A DNA stretch of 17,502 nucleotides from Hondaea fermentalgiana (lineage: Eukaryota; Sar; Bigyra; Thraustochytrida; Thraustochytriidae). The stretch is from contig NPFB01000142.1 of NCBI GenBank assembly GCA_014084085.1, positions 1 through 17,502 on the forward strand, given 5' to 3'. A program made the position numbers and the translations under genes. The stretch's first letter is position 1, and every line of letters starts with the position of its first letter. Shown piece after piece: positions 8,434-17,271 of the stretch. A model generated the notes under the pieces. That model ran no database searches. It saw only the letters and a program-made list of their open reading frames with translations, and was not told where the DNA came from.

Positions 8434-8758
8434 TGCTTGCTGCTTCGTTCGCTTACTCTTGCGTATTGTGCCAAGCAAGAAACCAAAATTGAGAAAAGCT
8501 TAAGCGTGCGCTCGTTCTTACCAGCACTTCTCCTTTTCTTATAAATTAAAAAACGCAAAGAGACGCTTGTTCTGTCGTTCGGAGATACCAACCAAACAGA
8601 TGTCTCCAATTGCGTTAATCCCAGCTCAGAAAAAAGAAAAAGGAAGGCCAAACAAGGAGCAAGAAAAGGAAAGGGTAGTTGCTTGAAGAGCACATCGATC
8701 CACGAAAAATTTATGTCATAAAACTCTGTTTACGGCAACGCCGTTCTTCCAGAGGAAT
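8434..8758. other. Stretch between the small - strand model and bZIP gene 2
   Basis: AT-richer than the bZIP core. A GTG-started open frame on the - strand (8693 to 8277) begins with hydrophobic residues but has no ATG near its start and no domain. Only the GTAAGA donor-like site near 8521 stands out. Confidence 0.3.
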
Positions 8759-10075
8759 TCAAAGGTTTGCAAGGTGCTTTGGATAGCAATCAACATCTTT
8801 CTCGTGATGCCTAGCTGTGACGAGGAAGCCAAGAAGTCTAAGATTGTCTCTCACAAGTTGCGAAAGCTCGATCGGATCGGTCATGCTTGTACTTGCATTC
8901 GCCACGGTGTCCAAGTGCCTGGTGATAGCAACAAGTTCCTTCGTAAGTAACTGTGAGTGCTTAAATTTCCAGGAGCAGAAGACTTTTTCTTTTCTTTGGA
9001 TGCCCAAATTGTTGGCATGCCGGATCATTTTGGGGGCTCGTCTCGCAAGACGCATACAAGAAGGGAGAAAAGAGCCAAGGAATTCAAGAATCGTGAGTGC
9101 GCGATGTGAAACTGATGAAAGATAAGTACATTTACAGGAGGAAGTCGTCGTCAGCTCCGACGACTGCGCCAAAGTCAACGTCTGTGTCGAAAAGATCCGA
9201 AGGAACAAGGTCATCTGTTTGCGGTCCAACTGCAGGGAGAAAGCGGGTACCAACGTTGAGTTCATATACGAATCAATCGAGGCGCCGCAAATGAATACTG
9301 CTGATTCAGGGGTTGCAAACAGATCCTTGAGCAAGGGGATCTCGTCGGACTCCAATTCCGTCGTCAACGGGGCAACAGTCGGGCTGCTCGAGGTCCGAGC
9401 ACAAGCCGTCGAGCTCGCGTGCTCTGTGTTGTCTGTGTTCATGTCCATGTCAATGTCATCATTGAGAATTGCGCCGAGGATGTCAGCGTCGACGAAAGAA
9501 TCGTCAGCACTGGGTTCAACAGACACGCGTGTGGGCGTCACGCTTGCAGAGAGATCGCTGATCACCTCATCGAGCGTCGACTCGATGCTCTTAGCAAGCT
9601 CTGCGTGGTCTGTCTCGCTGCACTGCGCTTTTGGTGAAGCAGGAGGTGATGCGAGCGACGTGCTCGAGGAGGCAGGCGTCGCTGGTGAGGAAGGAAACGA
9701 CGAAGATGTTTCGGACTTTGCCGCCGCAAGCTGCGCGCGGAGTTGCTCAACCTCTCGCTGAAGGTCTTGATGGGAGGCGAGTTTGGTGCGGAGCTCTTCA
9801 TTTTCTTTGCGAAGGTCCACGACCGAGATCTCAAGGTCCTTGTAGTATTGAAGCTTGCGCTGGCGCGAGCGCTCGGCAGACTCGCGATTCCTCTTTTTGC
9901 GCTCCGCGAGCCTTTGCTTGCGGGCCTCGTCGTCGTCGGCGCCGCGACGGCGCTTTCTGTTCGACTGCTGTTGAATGGACGCCTCGGGGCTTGCGGGCGG
10001 CGTCGAGCACTCGGACGCATCCGACCGCATGGCGCTGGTCGAGACGGACTCGCACTCAAGGTCGACGGCCGTCAT
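8759..10075 (-). CDS. bZIP transcription factor 2 (438 aa as a continuous frame; C-terminus uncertain)
   Basis: A paralogue of the + strand bZIP gene and probably a nuclear, DNA-binding dimer. The start is the ATG at 10073-10075 (A at -3, context GCAAAGATGA). It is the first in-frame ATG, since the frame extends further upstream only to a GTG at 10405. Residues 24-30 (STPPASP) match a motif in gene 1. The basic region (about 52-80) has N63-x7-R71 (NRESAERSR), then nine residues, then L81, L88, L95, H102, V109 and L116: one unbroken zipper of about six heptads. Residues 121-150 are Ser/Pro/Ala-rich. Residues 165-215 are acidic with hydrophobics and may be an activation segment. From about residue 270 the continuous frame loses GC at third codon positions and looks less like coding. 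A different frame, stopping at 9132, has a more convincing end. The bZIP core is secure; the last third is not. Confidence 0.8.
   Translation of the reverse strand: MTAVDLECESVSTSAMRSDASECSTPPASPEASIQQQSNRKRRRGADDDEARKQRLAERKKRNRESAERSRQRKLQYYKDLEISVVDLRKENEELRTKLASHQDLQREVEQLRAQLAAAKSETSSSFPSSPATPASSSTSLASPPASPKAQCSETDHAELAKSIESTLDEVISDLSASVTPTRVSVEPSADDSFVDADILGAILNDDIDMDMNTDNTEHASSTACARTSSSPTVAPLTTELESDEIPLLKDLFATPESAVFICGASIDSYMNSTLVPAFSLQLDRKQMTLFLRIFSTQTLTLAQSSELTTTSSCKCTYLSSVSHRALTILEFLGSFLPSCMRLARRAPKMIRHANNLGIQRKEKVFCSWKFKHSQLLTKELVAITRHLDTVANASTSMTDPIELSQLVRDNLRLLGFLVTARHHEKDVDCYPKHLANL
9132..9272 (-). other. Alternative acidic C-terminal frame of bZIP gene 2
   Basis: In the - strand frame shifted relative to the continuous one, 46 codons are open from just after a TGA (9273-9275) to a TAA (9132-9134). 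The product ends with an acidic-hydrophobic segment (SDLFDTDVDFGAVVGADDDF then LL), which looks like a bZIP activation tail. Joining needs an intron or an indel. One phase-compatible GT-AG option is 9402 down to 9230: acceptor GCTTTCTCCCTGCAG is good, donor T/GTGCTC is weak. That gives a 256-residue protein. An assembly indel near 9270-9280 would also do it. Confidence 0.4.
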
Positions 10076-10272
10076 CTTTGCGAGCTGCTCGTGCTTATGC
10101 GCGTGCTTGGGCAAGATTGCGAGCGAACGAGGCGCGTATGAGCAGGGAGCGAGAGCGTACACCGAGCAGGAAAGGCCCGGTGAGCTTGCTCCTTTCCGGT
10201 TCTGGCCGTGCTGCCGAAAAAGGCGCGTCGAGGCCAGGTTCTTTCTACCGGACGAGAGCCCTGAAGCTGCTA

Positions 10273-10307
10273 GCTGCTCTGCTCTGCTCTGCTCCGCTCC
10301 GCTCCGC
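10273..10307. repeat. GCTCT/GCTCC pentanucleotide repeat
   Basis: Six to seven tandem pentamers, shifting from GCTCT to GCTCC, in the predicted leader of bZIP gene 2. This mirrors the pentamer repeats in the leader of gene 1. Confidence 0.75.
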
Positions 10308-10317
10308 GCGGAAGCGC

Positions 10318-10340
10318 TGACGTGGCACAGCGACCACGTG
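10318..10340. promoter_or_regulatory. Two ACGT-core bZIP-type sites upstream of bZIP gene 2
   Basis: TGACGTGGCA at 10318-10327 and CACGTG at 10335-10340 are 7 bases apart. TGACGTGG and the CACGTG G-box are classic bZIP targets in plants, and TGACGTGG is also the animal unfolded-protein-response element. They lie about 245-265 bp upstream of the start codon of a bZIP gene. Binding is inferred from the motifs. Confidence 0.45.
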
Positions 10341-10499
10341 TACGGCACTCTCCCCGTTACGGCTCTGACTGACCGCGAGAGAGGGAGGGGCCGAGACGAA
10401 GACACCGGTCACCAGGCCCGGCTCCCCGCAAGTGCGCTATCCGTGCGCGCAAGTCGAACTCTGAGCAATTCTCCCCTTGCGGAGGCCGCGCGTAAAGGG

Positions 10500-10506
10500 T
10501 TTTATA
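10500..10506 (-). promoter_or_regulatory. TATA box, - strand (bZIP gene 2)
   Basis: TATAAAA on the - strand in the context GGAATATAAAACCC. The distance and orientation suit bZIP gene 2. Confidence 0.45.
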
Positions 10507-10664
10507 TTCCGTTGACCGGGCGGACAACCTTGCGCAGAGACGAGCGGTCCGGAGCTACAAGACAGTCGACGATAGACTGCGAGATTCGAGAACTTGTAGA
10601 AACGTTGAAGATGGAGGGCGTTGTTCTGGAAGCCGAAGCAGAAAAAGCCGATTTTGCCGAAGCA

Positions 10665-10880
10665 CATACAAAAAGTACATTTACGAACAAACAGGAACGT
10701 ATCGGGACAAGTTAATTATTCCGGTTCCAGCGTGGCATGACTAGCCGGTTTCGGGGAAAGTAGCATTTTCACCGTCACATTGAAAGAAAGTCAGTGCAAT
10801 AATATGTACTTGATGTGCTTTAAGGTGCTATTCGACATGATCTCCCCACGGGAAAACCGAGCTTGAACATCGGTATAGAG
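10665..10880. other. Divergent intergenic stretch
   Basis: AT-richer DNA between the promoter region of bZIP gene 2 and the + strand TATA box at 10881. No gene is seen. Confidence 0.3.
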
Positions 10881-10888
10881 TATAAATA
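10881..10888 (+). promoter_or_regulatory. TATA box, + strand
   Basis: TATAAATA in the context GAGTATAAATAAG is a strong TATA match on the + strand. The first ATG downstream is at 11021, about 140 bp away, which fits a short leader for the candidate gene there. Confidence 0.4.
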
Positions 10889-11020
10889 AGAAGAATTGGG
10901 TAAGGTGGCTTTTCAATTGCGAGAACGGCGAGTTGGCGGAGGAAGAGAAGTGCACACCTGTGCGTTGAGAACGCGAAGGATATTTGGGCTCGACATTTTC
11001 ACTTGCTTTCCTCGCGTCGC

Positions 11021-11428
11021 ATGCATGCGTGCATGCATTTCTCGTTAACTTCCCCGCATGTCATTCTCGGCTTGGTTTTCTCTCTCGCTTCCTCGCTGGC
11101 TTGCGTTATGCACGCGGACGGAACGGAGGCACGGAGCAAAGTCGATGAACGTGACTGTCACGTGCGGCTTAAATGTGCAGCCTGGCCCATTGCACCATCG
11201 GCAAATCCTGCTTCTGCAGGCCCAGTGCTCGAGCCTTTGGTCCGGGCGGCCAGGACCCGGTGCGTTCTTTGCGCGAGGTTGAATTCTCGACGCTACCAGT
11301 GCTTTCCGGTGCCATTTATCGCCTCCGTCCCGACATGTTCTCCACGCCATACATCACTACCGGCAGCAATGTGGCGGTTCGTAAAGCCCTCGACGCCTCT
11401 CTTCGGACCGGAAGCAGGGTTCTTGTAG
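11021..11428 (+). CDS. Candidate small secreted, Cys-containing protein (135 aa), weak
   Basis: The first ATG after the TATAAATA box opens 135 codons to a TAG at 11426-11428. A second in-frame ATG is four codons later. Residues 14-30 are hydrophobic (VILGLVFSLASSLACV), followed by MHADG, which together look like a signal peptide with cleavage near residue 32. The remaining part holds six Cys, including a CVLC pair, with no recognised domain. Third-position GC is moderate. A - strand frame (11350 to 11045) overlaps it and cannot be excluded. There is no homology evidence, so this rests on the promoter-like box, start position and signal-like segment. Confidence 0.3.
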   Translation: MHACMHFSLTSPHVILGLVFSLASSLACVMHADGTEARSKVDERDCHVRLKCAAWPIAPSANPASAGPVLEPLVRAARTRCVLCARLNSRRYQCFPVPFIASVPTCSPRHTSLPAAMWRFVKPSTPLFGPEAGFL

Positions 11429-11802
11429 CTGGGATCTTGCAGTTCTACGCGTTGAGAATCCTGTCACTTCACGTGGGACCTGGTCGGCGGACGGAGGCCC
11501 CAGCGCGAGCACGCGAGGCCCGTGCGAGCCGTCGTGGACACCGATCATCCGGCTCGCGCGCGTGCGCAGGCGGGGCCGCGAGGGAGGCCTGTTCGCGCTG
11601 CGGTTTCTCATGGTCTATGGGACCTTCTCCAGCACTCGCCCGCGCATCCTACACAGGACTTCCCCGCTTGGGTCCTTGCTTGCCTGGAGCCCGCGGCTTG
11701 AGTATTCGCTTGCGTTCTTGCTTGCTAGCTTGCGTTCTTGCGAGCTAGCTCTCATCACAGCCAGTACCCACTTACTATGCCTGCTTCTTGCTGGTCGTCC
11801 GC

Positions 11803-11852
11803 TCGTTGGTTCGTTAGTTCGTTCGTTGGTTCGTTCGTCTGTTCGTTCGTTC
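11803..11852. repeat. GTTC/TTCG degenerate tetranucleotide repeat
   Basis: About twelve GTTC-type units with GTTG, GTTA and GTCT variants. It is an older, partly decayed microsatellite. Confidence 0.7.
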
Positions 11853-12211
11853 GACCATCGATCGAGGGAGGGTCGGCAATCGATCGATCGACGTCGCTCG
11901 CCCAACAGACCTGTCCATCGAAACGAGCTATGCTGCGCTGGCGGCGGGGTCTGCGGCCAGCAGCCAGCAAAGCAGACCACACCCGACAGTCAAATCGCGG
12001 CCTGGCACGGGCAGGCGCTCCCAGGACCTGGCGGCTGCCAGGGTAGGGCCGAAAAGAGACAGGAAAGGTAAAACCCGCGGCCACCAGCCATGGCAGCAGG
12101 CTGAGGCTTTCCGCTTTCCACAGTGGCGGGGCGCTGTGGAAGCGGGAAGCCGAATGGGAGGCACGGAGGAGAAAGGCGCCCCGCGTCGCTGTCGCTGTCG
12201 TGCGGCCACTC

Positions 12212-12235
12212 GTCGGTCGGTCGGTCGGTCGGTCG
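12212..12235. repeat. GGTC/TCGG tetranucleotide repeat
   Basis: Six tandem TCGG units in non-coding GC-rich DNA. Confidence 0.75.
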
Positions 12236-13664
12236 CTGGCTGGCCGTGCCGCTGCCGCGTGGATCGACCGTCCATTGGCGCAGACGCGCGGGGACTGGCG
12301 CCAGCACGCGCGAGGCGCTGACGCCAGCACGGCGGTGCGGCCATACCAACCTCAGACTGCCCTCCTTCATACACACATTTAGTATATACACAGGCAGGCA
12401 GGCCGATCGATGTTCGAGAAAGGTTTTCTCAACAACCAACAAGCTGCAAGTAGGCGATCTGCGCGCTGCGCGATCGATGAGACCCCCCAATGCGATGCGA
12501 CGGACAACGCGCGGTCCGTCAGACGCGCGGGCCGGCCGGCCCTCGCTCGCGGGCGTCTGTGCGGGCGCCGCCGGTCACCGGCCAGACTCAGCACGGGCGG
12601 CGTTGCACAGCACGGCGCAGCACAGCACGGCGAAGGTCAGGGGAACTAACTGGCATCAGCAAGAAGACAGCGACTGTGGGAAAATGTGATTGCGCGGGGA
12701 GTACACCGTTGTTGTGGAGGTGAGACTGATTCGAGACGCTCTTAGGAAAGCGCGGGCACCCGTCAGGGAGCGCGTGTGCCTTTACGGTCGAGCGCCGACA
12801 CCTTGCGGCCGGGGCGCTCGCACGCAATGATCAGCACGCACACCATACCTCCCTGCTCGGCGGCCCTGATCTTCGCGAACGGCGTGGGCCAGCGCCCCCC
12901 CCACGGGCGCCCGAAGCGCGTGCTGGAGCCGAGGGCAAGGGGCCTGAGAAGCCGCGAGGGCTTCTCGAAGTCCTGTCAGGTGGCGGCGGTGGGCGTGGAG
13001 GGCGGGCGCTGTCGTGCGCGCAGCGGCCGCCTGGCTGCAGGCAGGCTGCGCTGCCGACGCGCCGCGGGCGGAGGACGCCTCGATCGATCGGAGTGAATCG
13101 AAACGAGCCAGGACTCGCGGCGGCGACAGCGACCCGTGAAAAGGAGCCTGGAGTGATCGCTGCAGTGAGCGAGTGCGTCGTCCATCCGCCATGGCCATTG
13201 GCAGTCCATCCACTGTGTAGGCCGAGCGAGCAGCCTGCCAAGAAACGATGGTGTGCGGTCTCGCATTTTGTTTACTTTTTCGGCCCGACACCACCGCGAG
13301 CCGCGCGTGAACGCTCTGGGAGAAGCAGGCTCGGCGCGGCGCGGCGCGGCAAGACAGCCGGAACTGCACAAGGGGGAGGGAGCCAGACGAGCCGGACCAG
13401 TTGGGGCGCCGCTCGCTCTTTCGCGACTCGTCCTGGCCGGCTTAGCCTAGTGTGGCAATAGCTAGCTGGGCCGAAACGGCGGCTATGGAAGAGTGCTGGA
13501 AACGTCCTGCTAGCTTGCAAGCAGCTGCAGCTGCAGCTCAGGCCTTATCTCCGTCCTGCACGACCCTGTCTCCCAGCAGCCGGCCAACCATGGACCATTC
13601 AGCCTGCGGCGTCGCTCCTTCACCTCGTCCAGCCCTGAATAAATAAAATAAACAATGAAAGAAA

Positions 13665-13735
13665 GAATGAATGAATGAATGAATGAATGAATGAATGAAT
13701 GAATGAATGAATGAACAAATGAATGAATGAATGAA
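13665..13735. repeat. GAAT tetranucleotide repeat, longest in the window
   Basis: About seventeen GAAT units with one ACAA interruption. It is preceded by an AATAAATAAAATAAA stretch (about 13638-13652). In + orientation it gives an ATG per unit, so it is unlikely to be in a + strand leader. It is the reverse complement of the CATT array at 4265-4298. Confidence 0.9.
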
Positions 13736-14710
13736 GTCCGTGAGCCGTGCTGGCGCAGCCATCTTCTCGATCTGCCCCTGTATCACCGCATGGGGTCAGG
13801 CTACCAGGGCGGATCGGCGGTGATCGTTCGGTCGAGCCAGCCAGATCAACCGCGGCCGATCAATCAATCGATCAATCCACCCCCCCCTGCGTGCCTGGCC
13901 TGCCGCTGGTGCGTATCCAGAAATCGTGTCGCGGGCGGGCGCAAAACCGACGCGCGCGTGCGTTTGCCGCGAAGTTCTGGAGAAGGAAGGTGCGTCGCGA
14001 GAAAGGGTGCCCGGAGGTTCTGTGGCAGTGGGTTCTCTTGGCCGGCGAAGGATAATTCGAAAGCTAGCTAGCTTACTTCTAATCCGCGGGTAGTTGTGGG
14101 AGCGACACCGCAGCTGTGGATTGCGAGATTTTCAACGCCTCCCGCGGTCCACGACGACGCGCCGCGAGGCCCCTTTCTTCCGCCTGCCCCTGCGCCGGAC
14201 GAGTCCGGCACGGCACTGCCGAGCGAGCGCTCTCCAGGACGCGCGGCCGTCGAGCGAGCGGTCGGCCGGGCGGCCAGCGAGCGTTAGTTCGCTGGCCAAC
14301 AGACGTGACGCGCGGCGGGATTTAGGCGCGTTGCGCAGGGGAGGAGAAAAAGAAGAGGAGGCCGGAAAAAGCAGGCGCCCCGAGTCGGCTCGGCTCGGCT
14401 CGACCTGCCTCGCGATGCAGAGCAAGCGCCCGTAGGTTTGGCCGCGGCATTGCGGCCTGCAGGTGCCTGCTGAGGCTGGCTGGTGACACCCTCGAAGCAC
14501 GTCACGAACTTGCGCGGCACGTCAGACGACGGTCGGCGTGGGAGGGAGAGCGGAAAAGGAGAGGTGCGTCGGCGACCGACCACTGTGTAGCGGCGGCGAT
14601 GTGCTTGCGAGGCGTGTTGTTGCGCAAGGGCGCATCACAGTGGAGCGATGGAAGACAAGACTGAGGTTGAAAGTAAGTGAGGCTGGCCAGCCGAAACTAA
14701 CTGCCCGCCT

Positions 14711-14750
14711 GCCTTGCCTTGCCTTGCCTTGCCTTGCTTGCGGTGCTTGC
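14711..14750. repeat. CCTTG pentanucleotide repeat
   Basis: Five CCTTG units followed by looser CTTGC variants. It is the reverse complement of the CAAGG/CCAAG type at 4151-4175. Confidence 0.75.
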
Positions 14751-17074
14751 CTTGCACGTCCTGCACTGCGTGTGCGTGCCACTCGCTGGTCGAAGCTGGA
14801 AAGGAGCGAGGCAGAAAGTGGAGAAAGCGAGCGAGAAATTCTGCCGCGGCGCCGGAGCTTGCCTGGAGCCAGCCACGGAGCGGAACGGAGGCGGGGCGGC
14901 GATGCCAGTGCGATGCGATGCGAGGATCAGAACCGTGCAATCAAGCGCGCCCGCCTTGCGGTGCCGCGTTCTCTGCGAGTAGGCAGCTGCAGACAGGCCT
15001 GGCCCGCGCTCGGGAGACCTAAGGGCTGGTTTGGGGCTGCGGTGGGCGCTTTTGTTGGCGGAGGGCTGCGTTTTCTGTTAACAAGGCGCCGCCGCCAGCC
15101 GTGCTGGTGGCACGGCGTCGCCGCCAGCCGTGCTGTGCGACGGGCGGCGACGGCGGCGCGACAGCCCTCGCAGCCCGTGCGTGCAAGCGGCGCGGAGAGC
15201 CGGGGGAGGGAGGAGCCCGCATGGGGCGGCCAGAGAGCAGCTCACAGCAAACCCCCCCCGTCCACTGTGAGTTGCGTCTGGAAAAGCCCCTCACACCAGG
15301 AAGCTGTGGTGAAACCGGAATTTCTCGTGCGTGAGGCGGAGCCATGCTGGACCACAGCAGTTAGCTCTTGTGCACGAGATGTCTGCGGTTCACTGTGTTG
15401 GTTAAGTACTGGTTACGTGGCGCCACTGTGGCGGCCACGGCATGGCGCGGCCCTCCACCATAGCCACTGAGGGGCCTGTCCAGTGCGCCTTCGCGCCACA
15501 GCGGCCGCAACAGGCGCGCAGAGCACAGCACTGCTGGCGTCATTTTCTTGATCGAGTTCCCCCCTGTCTGCGTTGTAGGTTGCCGGCTGCTGGGCTCAAG
15601 CAAAGCCAAGCAAAGGCAACGGCCACGCAGAGGCCGGCCGTCCGGCCGTCTTGGGTCGAGCCAGCCAGCCAGGCCTTGCCTGCGTCGATTCTCCAAAAAG
15701 CTGCTATCCAGCCAGCATCCAGCAAGCCATCCTGCCAGCCAACCAGCCATTCGTCCAAGCACGCAGGCAGGCAGGCTGCAAGGCGAGCCTAGCCGACCCA
15801 AGAGGAGCCTTGCCGCCCCGCGAGTCCAAGCCTTTCCCCCCCTCCCTGTGCTGTGCTGTGCGGTGCTGTGCGATGTGACACATTCTCCTCGTAATGCCCT
15901 ACAATGCACTTCACTAATGTACCCTCGCCTTTTCCCCCCTGGTCCGTACATCCATCCCTCCATCGGCCGCCTCGACCCGCGCCGCCCTGCCTCGCCAGCC
16001 CGAGTGGATGCGTCGACGCGACCATGGCGAATGTCGAGCGAGCTCTCCTTGTGCGCGGGCGCGCGAGCGGGGCCGCACTCGCTGGGCGCCGCGGGTCCAG
16101 CGAGGAGGCGGGCGCGGCGCCACACTGTGTGGCACTGCAGTGCGCGGGTACCTGCGCGGCGGGGGCTGGCCGCGGGGGCTGGCGGCGCCGCAAAGGCGCG
16201 CAAAAGTAAGCGGCGCGGGAATGGATGGCGACCCCGTCGGCGTGGATGCTTCGCCTGGCATGGCTGGCGCGGGGCCCAGGCGCGGGAGCGGGCGCCGGAG
16301 AGGGGGAGGAGGCGGAGAAGAAAGCGAGGCGCGCGCGGGGCCTGGCTGTTTGTTTGTTGCCCGGCGCGCAGGGCAGACGATGCAACCACAACCACGAGAT
16401 TAACTAGAAAAAGGGGAGATGAAAATGCACGCGCGATCCGGCAGCCCCCACAAGGCTGCCGGGCCGCTCCAGCATGGCGCTGCAGTGCGGGACTGTGGAG
16501 GACGATGTAGGTGGCTGCGGGAGGCTGCGGGCTTCGGTCTGCTTGTCGCCCGAATGCAGCGAGGAAGTCAGCTCCCACCGGCATCACGGAACAAGAGAAA
16601 AGGGGGGGAAGAAGGCAGCGTCGGCGAAACCGCCGCGCTCCGGACGCGACGCGGCCGCCTGCCCCCCCGGCCGTCAGGCTGCAGCTGCTCTTGTATCTTT
16701 TTCTTGCACTCTTGCAGCAGTGCGCGGGCAGAGCAGGCAAAGGCGGTATGGGGGGAAGTGCAGTTGGCGAGGGCAGGAGCAAGTGAAGAATCCGAGACCG
16801 GGATGCCGGTCGCTGGATGCCGTGAGAAGGTATATATACTAGTAGAAAAAAGGGGGGAGAAAACAAGGTCGAGGAAAAGCGAAGATCTCGCATCTTGCAG
16901 AAGAGCGAGCTCGCATCGCTTGTAGTTGCAGTGGTTGTTTATTGCTTAAACCTGCTTGCGGCCAGGTCGAGGTCGGCGAGGCGTGACGCAAGCTGGGCCC
17001 AGTGCAGCACGCCGCCTGCCGGACGCAGCACGCAAGCCGCAGCACGCGTCCCGGCCGTTCGCTAGCAGCTGCAG

Positions 17075-17115
17075 TGCTTGCTTGCTTGCTTGCTTGCCTT
17101 GCTTTGCCTTGCTTG
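17075..17115. repeat. CTTG tetranucleotide repeat
   Basis: Five or more CTTG units, then CCTTG/CTTTG variants. It is complementary to the GCAA array just before the start codon of bZIP gene 1. Confidence 0.8.
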
Positions 17116-17245
17116 GGGCCGTCCGTCCGAACCTGCGAGGGACGTTCGCTGCACTTGGTCGATTTTTTTCTTCTATCCTACGACATTGTCTATTCTTTCT
17201 TGGTCATTTCGCCCTCGGAATTGGCCTCGATCCACGATTCATTTC

Positions 17246-17271
17246 CATCGATCGATCGATCGATCGATCGA
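17246..17271. repeat. ATCG self-complementary tetranucleotide repeat
   Basis: Six tandem ATCG units. The unit is palindromic, so the array can fold on itself or be cut at many CGAT sites. Shorter ATCG runs occur at 3369-3380 and 11878-11891. Confidence 0.8.

Larger units (their letters stand above)
10076..10664 (-). promoter_or_regulatory. Promoter and ATG-free leader of bZIP gene 2
   Basis: No ATG occurs on the - strand between the bZIP start codon (10075) and 10664 (no CAT on +). A TATAAAA box lies at 10500-10506 on the - strand, about 425 bp from the start codon, so a start of transcription near 10470 and a leader of roughly 400 bases fit. The leader holds a TCTGC/CCGCT pentamer run and two ACGT-core sites. 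Confidence 0.5.
11429..13664. other. GC-rich stretch with no supported gene
   Basis: Many open frames of 60-190 codons occur on both strands, all Arg/Ala/Ser/Pro-rich and without domains. Tetranucleotide repeats lie at 11803-11852 and 12212-12235. I see no tRNA, rRNA or other RNA gene. Confidence 0.4.

Noticed and set aside
10076..10405. 110-codon GTG extension of bZIP gene 2
   Set aside because: No ATG, contains pentamer-repeat-encoded residues, and overlaps the predicted leader with ACGT-core sites.
11270..11300. GAGGTTGAATTCTCG, resembling a tRNA T-arm
   Set aside because: The conserved TTC of the T-loop is missing and no D-arm, anticodon arm or acceptor stem can be placed around it.
12331..12362. 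GCGGCCATACCAACC, resembling the start of 5S rRNA
   Set aside because: The similarity stops after about 15 bases; none of the internal 5S promoter or helix sequences follow.
13538..13763. - strand frame from an ATG with very good context, encoding repeated His-Ser-Phe-Ile
   Set aside because: The repeated peptide is just the GAAT/CATT microsatellite read in frame, and the rest has no domain.
14538..15470. 310-codon + strand open frame
   Set aside because: Same reasons: composition-driven frame, no recognisable domain, overlapping frames of similar quality on both strands.
15361..16893. 510-codon - strand open frame
   Set aside because: Product is low-complexity Arg/Ala/Pro/Ser with repeat-encoded runs; no domain, no promoter or leader support.
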